Shown: in pieces, positions 1-5,521 of the stretch
Layout: each line of letters begins with the position of its first letter
Numbering within the stretch: the first letter of the stretch is position 1
Made by a program: the position numbers and the translations under genes
Origin: Cyanobacteria bacterium HKST-UBA02
GTDB lineage: Bacteria; Cyanobacteriota; Vampirovibrionia; Obscuribacterales; Obscuribacteraceae
Length of the DNA stretch: 5,702 nucleotides
NCBI GenBank assembly: GCA_020431945.1
Contig: JAGQHH010000459.1
Location: forward strand, 1 to 5,702
Reading direction: 5' to 3'
Notes under the pieces: model-generated
The model's database searches: none
What the model was told of the DNA's origin: nothing
What the model saw: only the letters and a program-made list of their open reading frames with translations

Positions 1-226
1 GGAAAAGCTCGCCCAGGGCCCCGGCATACTGCAAATATTCGTATGCATCGCAAGACCAGGCGATTACCTGATGCCCATCGAAGAACGAGAACCAGAGCCG
101 GATCAGGAGCGCTACAAGCAGGACCGAAACCGGGCCCGCCAGAGCCAGAGCCAGGTTCGGCTTCGATTTCCCTGAACTGTACCCGGACCCGGTCGGGGTC
201 TCGAGTTCTCTTTCGACCGCAGGCAA
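1..226 (-). CDS. Membrane GT-C family glycosyltransferase, N-terminal fragment (runs off left edge)
   Basis: Translating the minus strand from 226 gives 75 residues with no stop before the window edge. The first ~24 residues are polar and charged (MPAVERELETPTG...KSKPN). A hydrophobic helix follows at about residues 25-49 (LALALAGPVSVLLVALLIRL), then FFDGHQVIAWSCDAYEYLQY. A cytoplasmic tail, first membrane helix and an outer loop with an acidic residue in a D-A-Y-x-Y context (here D60) is the typical start of GT-C enzymes (ArnT/PMT/GT39-like), which use polyprenyl-phosphate sugars at the outer membrane face; that Asp is normally the catalytic or metal site. The TTG at 226-224 is chosen because GGAGG lies 5 nt upstream; in-frame GTGs at 247 and 238 lack such a site. 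The frame opens after a TAA further upstream. It is divergent from the TPR gene. The acceptor and sugar cannot be inferred, and a non-enzymatic polytopic protein is possible because most of the gene is missing. Confidence 0.72.
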   Translation of the reverse strand, partial: MPAVERELETPTGSGYSSGKSKPNLALALAGPVSVLLVALLIRLWFSFFDGHQVIAWSCDAYEYLQYAGALGELF

Positions 227-230
227 TTCT

Positions 231-236
231 TCCTCC
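231..236 (-). promoter_or_regulatory. Ribosome binding site deciding a TTG start
   Basis: On the minus strand GGAGGA lies with GGAGG ending 5 nt before TTG (226-224). This is the best Shine-Dalgarno match in the left part of the window. It supports the TTG start of the partial GT-C gene over the two in-frame GTG codons upstream, one of which sits beside this motif and the other before it. Confidence 0.55.
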
Positions 237-301
237 ACTCCCGGCACAGAGTAAATTCGGGCGGAAGTCAGTATTTTGCCGCAGAGATAACGAATACACC
301 T

Positions 302-333
302 TGATTACTATTAATTATCTATATTTGTAATCA
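302..333. repeat. Inverted repeat TGATTAC/GTAATCA in intergenic region
   Basis: Perfect 7-bp arms, TGATTAC at 302-308 and GTAATCA at 327-333, flank an 18-bp A+T-only-rich centre. It lies about 80 bp upstream of the minus-strand GT-C start, where an operator or promoter element would be expected. The arms are short and the region is AT-rich, so chance is possible. The long loop makes a transcription terminator unlikely. Confidence 0.35.
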
Positions 334-401
334 GGTACGATTAGATAAGGGGCAGTGAGGACAATTTGGTCAACTTTTGAAACCGACCGGCGGATCGGAG
401 G

Positions 402-443
402 TAGTCCACTCTTCATTTGGTACATATCTAGAGAAGAGGACTA
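402..443. repeat. Interrupted inverted repeat upstream of the TPR gene
   Basis: The left arm TAGTCC-AC-TCTTC (402-414) pairs with the right arm GAAGA-GGACTA (433-443): 11 base pairs with a 2-nt bulge and an 18-nt loop. An alternative register pairs CTCTTC (409-414) with GAAGAG (433-438). It lies about 80 bp before the TPR start. It could be a DNA operator, or a 5'-leader hairpin if transcription begins further upstream. No U-run follows the right arm, so it is not a classical intrinsic terminator. Confidence 0.45.
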
Positions 444-523
444 TTCTTAAATCGCGTTAAGGTTTTTGAAGTAGTGGGCAAAATTAACTCACGGCAAGAG
501 TTTTCGGCAAAGTTCGTGGCGGC

Positions 524-1456
524 GTGATGACCTGGCAATCCTACCTGAATCATGCATCTCAACTGGTTACGCAGGGTAAGTATGCCGAGGCGGAACAGAT
601 TATTTATCAGGCATTCAAGCAGGCCCGCACCGAAAACGATCCGAAAAAAGTCTCGACTTCTCTAGACCTTCTCTCCTGGCTGGCGTTCATGCAGCAGAAG
701 TATCCGGAAGCCGAGCAAATCTACCAGTACGCCACCCAGGTCAAGATTCAGATTTTTGGCGCGGACCACATCGAGGTCGGCAAGACAATCAAGAACATCA
801 TCGCCGCCTGCTATCACCAGAAAAAGTATGAGCAGGTCGTGGGCTACGCCAGCGAAGCCCTGCGAATATACGCTCTCAACTATGGCAACGATCATGCCGA
901 GTGCAAACAACTGGCCACCAATCTCGTCGAATTGCTCAAGTGGCTCGGCCGGGTAGACGAAGCCGACAGGGTCCGGAGCACATACCTGGAGGTCAGGCCC
1001 GAACCGCAGTACTACCAGGGATATCAGCAACCGGCGCAACAGCAGCAACCAGCCCAGCAATCCCATTACCAGTCCTACCAACAACCCGCCCAGCAGCAAC
1101 CAGCCCAGCAGCCTCAACAGCAATCCCATTACCAGAGCTATCAACAACCGGCACAACAGCAGCCGCAACAGCAATCCCACTACCAGAGCTATCAGCAACC
1201 CGCCCAGCAGCAACAACCGGTTCAGCAACAACCGGTTCAGCAACCGCAACAGCAAGCCTACTATCAGGGCGACGGGCAACAAGCACAGCAGAGACCTTCC
1301 CAGCAGGGAATTGTAAGGAAAGATTATTCGAAATTCGCCAAGAGTGTCTGCGAAGTCTGCCAGATGGAATACGAGGGCTCTGAGTGCCTTCGCTGCACTT
1401 CAGGACAGATCACTGTCTTCGATCCGGGCTCACGCCTGGGCAATGATTTCAGCTGA
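524..1456 (+). CDS. TPR protein with Gln/Pro-rich repeat region and C-terminal zinc-ribbon-like motif
   Basis: A 310-residue soluble protein with no signal peptide or membrane segment. Residues 6-159 read as about four tetratricopeptide hairpins: 6-38 (GKYAEAEQIIYQAF), 43-82 (QKYPEAEQIYQYA), 84-124 (KKYEQVVGYASEALRIYALNYG) and 126-159 (LGRVDEADRV), with the usual Gly/Tyr-x-Glu-Ala spacing. Such TPR blocks normally bind partner proteins. Residues 162-262 are a low-complexity Gln/Pro/Ala/Tyr/Ser segment built from a repeated SHYQSYQQPAQQQ-like unit. Residues 276-291 carry CEVC-x8-CLRC, spaced like a zinc knuckle or ribbon, preceded by a basic stretch (VRKDYSKFAK). The start is GTG 524 or, equally well, the adjacent ATG 527 (one residue shorter); neither has a clear Shine-Dalgarno. 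The gene lies 70 bp upstream of the GT4 gene on the same strand. I recognise the TPR part but not the overall architecture; a scaffold or adaptor role is inference. Confidence 0.88.
   Translation: MMTWQSYLNHASQLVTQGKYAEAEQIIYQAFKQARTENDPKKVSTSLDLLSWLAFMQQKYPEAEQIYQYATQVKIQIFGADHIEVGKTIKNIIAACYHQKKYEQVVGYASEALRIYALNYGNDHAECKQLATNLVELLKWLGRVDEADRVRSTYLEVRPEPQYYQGYQQPAQQQQPAQQSHYQSYQQPAQQQPAQQPQQQSHYQSYQQPAQQQPQQQSHYQSYQQPAQQQQPVQQQPVQQPQQQAYYQGDGQQAQQRPSQQGIVRKDYSKFAKSVCEVCQMEYEGSECLRCTSGQITVFDPGSRLGNDFS
1007..1309 (+). repeat. Degenerate Gln/Pro/Tyr-rich coding repeats (residues 162-262 of the TPR protein)
   Basis: Three near-identical protein units SHYQSYQQPAQQQ start at residues 180, 201 and 218 (DNA 1061, 1124, 1175). 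More diverged copies lie on either side: YYQGYQQPAQQQ at 163 and AYYQGDGQQAQQ at 245. Linkers are Gln/Pro runs of varying length (QQPQQQ, QQPVQQQPV). At the DNA level CAATCCCATTACCAG recurs at 1058-1072 and 1121-1135, and with one change at 1172-1186. CAA and CAG are mixed throughout. Unit spacing is irregular, so this is an expanded low-complexity domain and not a solenoid fold. Confidence 0.85.
1208..1237 (+). repeat. Perfect 15-bp tandem duplication
   Basis: CAGCAACAACCGGTT occurs twice head to tail (1208-1222 and 1223-1237), followed by a partial third CAGCAACCG. It encodes QQQPV twice (residues 229-238). Perfect identity, beside repeats that differ by synonymous changes, suggests that this is the youngest expansion in the tract, by slippage or unequal exchange, in multiples of three that keep the frame. 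Confidence 0.85.
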
Positions 1457-1494
1457 CGCACCACCAGTGATATCCAGCCGGATACGGTAATATA

Positions 1495-1515
1495 GGCAGT
1501 TCCGAGCGTACTGCC
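1495..1515 (+). repeat. Small hairpin just upstream of the GT4 gene
   Basis: GGCAGT (1495-1500) and ACTGCC (1510-1515) form a perfect 6-bp GC-rich stem with a 9-nt loop in the 70-bp gap between the TPR and GT4 genes. It ends beside the weak AGG (1516-1518) that is the only ribosome-binding candidate for the GT4 start, so as RNA it could modulate initiation. No T-run follows, so it is not a terminator. It may be chance. Confidence 0.35.
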
Positions 1516-1526
1516 AGGTTAGCCGA

Positions 1527-2906
1527 ATGGCCAGAATTCTAATAACCGTCCACAAATTCTTCCCGGAGCACCGGGCCGGCACCGAAGTGCTCACACTCAA
1601 AATTGCCCAGGAGCTTACCCGGCGCGGTCACGAACTCCTGATCGTCACTGCCGATCCGCCCGACGAAGATGCCCGGCACAAACAGGGTCCACCCACCCGG
1701 GACTATGAATACGAAGGGCTGAAAGTCCATGTGATCACCGAGACTTTGCGCCTGGAAGGCTATACTTTCGAGCACGAGTACCGGCACCCGCCGATCGGAG
1801 AGCACTTCAAGACGGTCCTCGAAAGCTTCCAGCCCGATGTCGTCCATGTCATGCATGCCCAGAACCTCTCGGCATCAGTAATCGAAGCAGCAAAACAGAA
1901 GGGTGTCAGGATAGTCGTATCGCCGACGGACTTCTGGTTCATCTGCCCCATAGTCCAGCTCAAGCGCAAAGACGGTACTATCTGCGAAGGTCCAGGGCCG
2001 GGAGCGGAGCCCTGCCTGACCTGTTACACCCCGGAATTGATCGCTTCTCGAGAACAGCTCGCCGACGCCCTTCTGGAGCGCTTCCCTGCCGCCCGGGGCT
2101 GGCCCGGTGCCCGGGCCGTCCTTAAAAGCGATCCCCTCTACGGTCTCTACAAGAGACGCAAACAGGGTCCTGCCGCTGCCGCCACCATCGCGAGACCGGA
2201 CATTCTCAGAAGCATCGGTAATACTGCCGACGCCATCACCGTGCCAACCCGGATCATGAAAGAGCTGTTCATCAAGAACGGCTTCAAAGAAGAGCTCATT
2301 CATCATGTACCGTTCGGCATCGACACCTCGCTTCTCACTCCCTATCAGGAGAAGAGCCGGTCTGACGTGCTCCGTATCGGCTTCATCGGAACTATTTACG
2401 AGCACAAAGGTCTGGACATACTGATCAGGGCATTCCAGAGACTGGCGGAAGAGCCGCCGGCCATACTGAAGATTTACGGGAGCCCCACCCAGTTTCCAGC
2501 TTATTTCAAAACCATCGAAGAGCTGGCGGACAGCGTGCCCTCCAGGCGCCGATTCATCGAGTTCGCCGGTACTTTCCCCAACGAGAGGCTCGGCCCGGTA
2601 CTCACCGATATAGACGTCCTGGTGGTTCCGTCCCGCTGGTACGAGAACACTCCCCTGGTCATCCAGTCAGCCCTGTCCACCGCCACTCCACTGATCGCCA
2701 CCAATCTGGGAGGCATGTCCGAATTGATTCATCACGAAGTCAACGGGCTCCTCTTCGAGTTGAACAATGAAGCCGATCTGGCTTTGCAACTGGAGAAAAT
2801 TCAAAAAGACAGAAATGAGCTTGCTAGATTCCGCTCTAACATAAGCACCCAGCGAACTACCGCCGAAATGGTGGACGATCTCGAGAGACTTTATTTCGAA
2901 TCATAA
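1527..2906 (+). CDS. GT4-family (GT-B fold) glycosyltransferase with altered EX7E motif
   Basis: A 459-residue soluble or membrane-associated enzyme, normal length for the family. The N-terminal acceptor domain begins ILITVHKFFPEHRAGTEVLT, with the AGTE loop (17-20) followed by an ALTRRGHE-type helix, as in Glyco_transf_4 domains. DVVHVMHAQNLS (104-115) is also typical. A cysteine cluster C140, C153, C163, C166 sits in DFWFICP...CEGPG...CLTC, a feature of a known GT4 subgroup. The C-terminal donor domain starts near 280: IGFIGTIYEHKGLDILIRAF (284-303), then FAGTFP (346-351) and VVPSRWYENTPLVIQSA (366-382). Family members transfer a sugar from a nucleotide donor to a lipid-linked or polysaccharide acceptor. 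In the EX7E motif E373 is present, but the second position is Ser (S381, TCA), so activity may be altered. ATG 1527 follows a weak AGG 8 nt upstream. The gene is likely cotranscribed with the NeuA-like gene 42 bp downstream. Acceptor and donor are unknown. Confidence 0.9.
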   Translation: MARILITVHKFFPEHRAGTEVLTLKIAQELTRRGHELLIVTADPPDEDARHKQGPPTRDYEYEGLKVHVITETLRLEGYTFEHEYRHPPIGEHFKTVLESFQPDVVHVMHAQNLSASVIEAAKQKGVRIVVSPTDFWFICPIVQLKRKDGTICEGPGPGAEPCLTCYTPELIASREQLADALLERFPAARGWPGARAVLKSDPLYGLYKRRKQGPAAAATIARPDILRSIGNTADAITVPTRIMKELFIKNGFKEELIHHVPFGIDTSLLTPYQEKSRSDVLRIGFIGTIYEHKGLDILIRAFQRLAEEPPAILKIYGSPTQFPAYFKTIEELADSVPSRRRFIEFAGTFPNERLGPVLTDIDVLVVPSRWYENTPLVIQSALSTATPLIATNLGGMSELIHHEVNGLLFELNNEADLALQLEKIQKDRNELARFRSNISTQRTTAEMVDDLERLYFES

Positions 2907-2936
2907 TAGTGATATTTTATTCGGGCTGCTTTTTTT

Positions 2937-2940
2937 GGGG
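2937..2940 (+). promoter_or_regulatory. Ribosome binding site of the NeuA-like gene
   Basis: GGGG, in TTTTTTGGGGATACTGGC before ATG 2949, lies 8 nt upstream of the start. It is a fair Shine-Dalgarno and supports translation from this ATG. The short AT-rich gap after the GT4 stop has no hairpin terminator, which fits a shared transcript. Confidence 0.45.
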
Positions 2941-2948
2941 ATACTGGC

Positions 2949-3602
2949 ATGTTCGAAAAATCGAAAGTGCTGGCTGTTATTCTGGCGCCTCTCGAGATCA
3001 AGAGCCTGGTCCGCAGAAATACCAGGACTCTCGGTGAAAAGAGCCTTTTCGCCTGGTCTCTGGACTGCGCGTCGAAGTCCGCCCTGGTTGATACCATCGC
3101 CGTCAATAGCGATGATCCGGATGTCGTCGACGAAGCCCGGAGCCTGTCGATTCCTGTGTTCGAGGGACTTTCTCCGGGCGATCGGGAAGACCAGAGCTGG
3201 TTCGCCCGTAGCGCCCTCAGAATTCTGGCAGAGATGCCCGACTTCGATCTGGTGGCAGCGCTCGACACGGGCTCTCCTTTGAGACAGCCCGCCGACATCG
3301 ATGGTTGTATCGAGATCTGTGCCAGGAACGACGGGCATCCGGCAGTAACTGTCTCGGAGTCTCAGAGCTCGCCGTCAGACTGGCACTATCTCGGAAGCGA
3401 CCGGGCCATGCGACCGGTGTTCGAGGACGAGCGCAAGCTCTACAGGATCAATCGGGCAGTCATGGCAAGCGCCACCGGTAGACTGAGCCTGAACGCCTCA
3501 TTCCTCACCGAAAGCACCAGGGCATTCATAATGCCTCAGGATCGGTCACTCTATATTCGTACCAAGACCGACCTCAGTCTCGCCCGGGGACTGGCTCCCT
3601 AG
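2949..3602 (+). CDS. NeuA-like cytidylyltransferase homologue, probably catalytically impaired
   Basis: 217 residues that align without gaps at the N-terminus to CMP-N-acetylneuraminate synthetases and related cytidylyltransferases (PF02348-type), which make CMP-sugars from CTP and an acidic sugar. Retained family features: the opening beta-strand and R-x-N (22-24), TLGEKSLFAWSL (27-38), VNSDDPDVVDEAR (52-64), SPLR (109-112), DIDGCIEIC (116-124), AVTVSES (132-138), YRINRAVMAS (165-174) and FIMPQDRS (193-200). Diagnostic catalytic motifs are changed: the family's PARGGSKG is LAPLEIKS (12-19), LQPTSPLR is LDTGSPLR (105-112), the RRQxLP segment is missing or shortened before YRIN, and the metal-binding IDID is LYIR (201-204). 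The frame is intact, so this is a maintained protein and not an obvious pseudogene. It follows the GT4 gene by 42 bp, and its 3' end overlaps the convergent GT-C gene by 29 bp. A non-catalytic or new-function homologue is my inference; a different nucleotidyltransferase is possible. Confidence 0.8.
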   Translation: MFEKSKVLAVILAPLEIKSLVRRNTRTLGEKSLFAWSLDCASKSALVDTIAVNSDDPDVVDEARSLSIPVFEGLSPGDREDQSWFARSALRILAEMPDFDLVAALDTGSPLRQPADIDGCIEICARNDGHPAVTVSESQSSPSDWHYLGSDRAMRPVFEDERKLYRINRAVMASATGRLSLNASFLTESTRAFIMPQDRSLYIRTKTDLSLARGLAP

Positions 3603-5463
3603 CATACAAGTAAATCCCGTCGCTCCAGAGTTCCAGGGGATAGAAGCTATCTTTCCTGTAGGTTTTCTTGAAAACCTCCAGTTTGAAAAGACCGGCTTCG
3701 CCGAAAAATCCGTCGGTGACTAGAAAGCGCGGGCGAAGCTCGAGGATGACTGCCGGGATGATGGTGAAAAGCTCGGTGGTCCTGCGTAGCGCCGGCGAAG
3801 GTGGTCCGTACTTCATCACCTCGTCGCAGACCAGACCGCCGAGATCGAGAATCGGCCCAGGATAGAAATAACCCAGGACTCCGATCTCGGGCGCCGCCAG
3901 GGCGCCCCGGCAGGAAGGATCGAGGACCCGAGCCCGCAAAGCCGCTTCCCTGTATATCAGCAAACGCTGATAAGCACCGCTCCAGAAGAAGCTCACCGAA
4001 GCGAGGCCGGGCTCGAAACGAATCGGCTGCTGAATCACCTGGCAGAGCACCAGGTAGGCGGCGATAGTGACCAGAAGGCGATCCTCTACCTTTTTGCCTT
4101 TCCCCAGAGACTCTTTGATGCGCACGAGCAGGATAGGCACCAGAAGCGGTGGCACCAGCGCAAACCAGCAGAGATACCACGGGAAGAGATAGGGATTGGC
4201 AATAGTGAAAAGGAGCCAGAAGCAGAGAACCGCTATGCCGTAGAATCTCAGAGCGCCACGATCGAAAAACTTTAGCATCGCCAATAATACCAGAGCCCCG
4301 CCGTAGAGCCGGAAGTAATCATAGCCATAGCTGAAAAGCGGATCGAGAGGCATGATCAGCTCCGGCACCAGGCAACCGTCTCCGAGGCGACGCAAGACCA
4401 GAACCATGTCCATGAGGGGAAACGGCTTGTAAAACATATGAGCTTTGCCGATCATGCCATGCGGGATGATCGTGCCGAAAGAATAGAAGAGCCAGCCGGC
4501 AAAAGCGAGAAGACCCAGGACCGGAAGGACGAAAGCAGGCAGAGCCCGGCGAGCGCCTGCCGGAAACCCGCGCACCATATCTTCGATTCTTTTTTTCAAG
4601 GACAGCTTCCCGTCCGGCTCTTCTTGATCTTTGCGAAGAGCCGCCCAGAAGAAAACAAGAATAAGAAAAAGCCCCCCCTCGGGTCTGGTCAGAACAACCA
4701 GGGCCGCCAGCCAGGCCGCCAGAGAGAGCCATTTGCGCTCCATGGCATAAAGGGTGCCAAGACAGAGAAGCGCCACCAGGGGTGATTCCTTGCCGCCAAT
4801 AGACTCCTGGGTCATATAGGGAAGAAGCGCCAGCACTGCGGCTCCGGCAAGGCCGACCAGGGGTCCGCCCCCCGCCCTTCGCATAAAAATGAAAGCCAGA
4901 AAATAGCTGCCGACCTGAATGGCGACATTGAGCATCTGCGAGAGCACCGGCAGCTCCACCGGTCGAGACAGAAGATAACAGAAAGAAAGCAGGGCCAGGT
5001 GAAGATGAGACGTGAAACCCATCACCCGCTCGCCGGGGTTATAGTCGAATCCGATACCGTCCACCCAGGACCTGACATACCGATAATCGATATACGAATC
5101 GTCCACGGCGAAGGGAAACTGGAGACAGCGGGTGAGGATCAGATAAAAAAGAAAAAACGACAGCCCGCCATAAATGAGGAGGGACCGCCGGAGAGATTGC
5201 TCGTCGGCTCCAGAGCCGCTCTTGCGCAGGTCTAATAACGTGAACCCGCAGACGAGAAAGGCGCTTATGGCGAGCCAGATGTAATAACGGCTGAAAGCAC
5301 CGCCCACGGCTTCGATATTGATACTGTCCAGATTGAGAGCCTGAAGAGCGCCGGCAGTCTCCGGCCGGAGCATGCCCAGGGCCAGGAAGAAGGCCGCCAA
5401 GAGCAGCTGGCTGATAACACAGGCAGCCCGTGTGCCAACCAGCCTGTCAGTGGAATTCTTCAT
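3574..5463 (-). CDS. Polytopic GT-C family glycosyltransferase (polyprenyl-phosphate-sugar dependent, AftB-like motifs)
   Basis: 629 residues from ATG 5463; a TTG at 5502 would add 13 residues, and neither start has a clear Shine-Dalgarno. By eye there are about ten or more membrane helices, e.g. 10-31, 60-77 and 95-114, with a basic cytoplasmic loop at 78-94. The first large outer loop carries VDDSYIDYRYVRSWVDG (120-136) and NPGERVMGFTS (142-152), the hallmark DDxYIxxRYxxN..G and NPGERVxGYT motifs of a bacterial GT-C group that includes mycobacterial AftB. D121/D122 are the likely catalytic acidic pair. Further typical elements are GKESPL (224-229, usually GxETPL), LTRPEGG (258-264) and PYLFPWYLCWFALVPPLL (424-441). 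A C-terminal soluble part (~500-629) contains IGVLGYFYPGPILDLGGLV (527-545) and LRPRFLVTDG (576-585), also seen in this group. The enzyme should move a sugar from a lipid-phosphate donor to a glycan or protein outside the cytoplasmic membrane. It is convergent with the NeuA-like gene. The exact sugar and acceptor are unknown. Confidence 0.88.
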   Translation of the reverse strand: MKNSTDRLVGTRAACVISQLLLAAFFLALGMLRPETAGALQALNLDSINIEAVGGAFSRYYIWLAISAFLVCGFTLLDLRKSGSGADEQSLRRSLLIYGGLSFFLFYLILTRCLQFPFAVDDSYIDYRYVRSWVDGIGFDYNPGERVMGFTSHLHLALLSFCYLLSRPVELPVLSQMLNVAIQVGSYFLAFIFMRRAGGGPLVGLAGAAVLALLPYMTQESIGGKESPLVALLCLGTLYAMERKWLSLAAWLAALVVLTRPEGGLFLILVFFWAALRKDQEEPDGKLSLKKRIEDMVRGFPAGARRALPAFVLPVLGLLAFAGWLFYSFGTIIPHGMIGKAHMFYKPFPLMDMVLVLRRLGDGCLVPELIMPLDPLFSYGYDYFRLYGGALVLLAMLKFFDRGALRFYGIAVLCFWLLFTIANPYLFPWYLCWFALVPPLLVPILLVRIKESLGKGKKVEDRLLVTIAAYLVLCQVIQQPIRFEPGLASVSFFWSGAYQRLLIYREAALRARVLDPSCRGALAAPEIGVLGYFYPGPILDLGGLVCDEVMKYGPPSPALRRTTELFTIIPAVILELRPRFLVTDGFFGEAGLFKLEVFKKTYRKDSFYPLELWSDGIYLYAREPVPGRD

Positions 5464-5521
5464 TGCAACCCGGTCAAATGTTTCAATTGCGGCAGGCCTC
5501 AATGGATAAAAGGGGCATAAA

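Larger units (their letters stand above)
227..523. promoter_or_regulatory. Divergent intergenic region between GT-C and TPR genes
   Basis: About 300 bp without a convincing gene separates two diverging genes, so promoters for both should lie here. It is distinctly more AT-rich than the coding DNA, especially 290-345 and 440-490. I see no sigma-70 box pair good enough to call: TTGGTA (417-422) with TATTCT (442-447) has a 19-nt spacer and weak boxes. Inverted repeats are present at 302-333 and 402-443, and a short CTTAA/TTAAG pair with a 6-nt centre at 446-461. These could be operators or leader structures. There is no tRNA, riboswitch or terminator signature that I recognise. Confidence 0.5.

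Noticed and set aside
43..330. A 95-codon plus-strand open frame of low-complexity Arg/Pro/Gly composition.
   Set aside because: It lies antisense to the GT-C fragment (1-226), whose translation shows a membrane helix and a conserved loop; the plus-strand product has no structure and runs into the AT-rich gap.
1058..1250. Regular direct repeats that could suggest a CRISPR array or minisatellite.
   Set aside because: Repeats are in frame within a gene, their spacing is irregular (63 and 51 nt), and the spacers are themselves Gln/Pro repeats; there are no unique spacers.
662..1282. A 206-codon open frame on the minus strand, rich in Leu and Arg (LLLRRLL-like runs).
   Set aside because: It is the antisense of the CAG/CAA repeat tract and TPR region. 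Its Leu/Gly/Arg bias comes from the Gln/Pro codons of the plus-strand gene, which has recognisable TPR and Cys motifs.
1488..1493. TAATAT as a -10 box for the GT4 gene.
   Set aside because: There is no -35 match at a proper distance (CAGTGA at 1465-1470) and no TG extension; the 70-bp gap may simply be within an operon.
1495..1515. GGCAGT/ACTGCC hairpin as a terminator after the TPR gene.
   Set aside because: The stem is only 6 bp and is followed by AGGTTAGCC with no T-run, so it lacks the features of an intrinsic terminator.
2907..2948. T-run (TTTTTTT near 2930) after the GT4 gene as a terminator.
   Set aside because: No stable GC-rich stem precedes it, and it is directly followed by the ribosome site of the next gene.
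2949..3602. Calling the NeuA-like gene neuA.
   Set aside because: The fold-level similarity is clear, but the nucleotide- and metal-binding motifs are changed, so assigning the enzyme name would overstate its function.
3647..4732. Several Arg/Ser/Gly-rich open frames on both strands within the large GT-C gene.
   Set aside because: They are out-of-frame shadows of a gene with clear family motifs and membrane helices; none has a family signature of its own.
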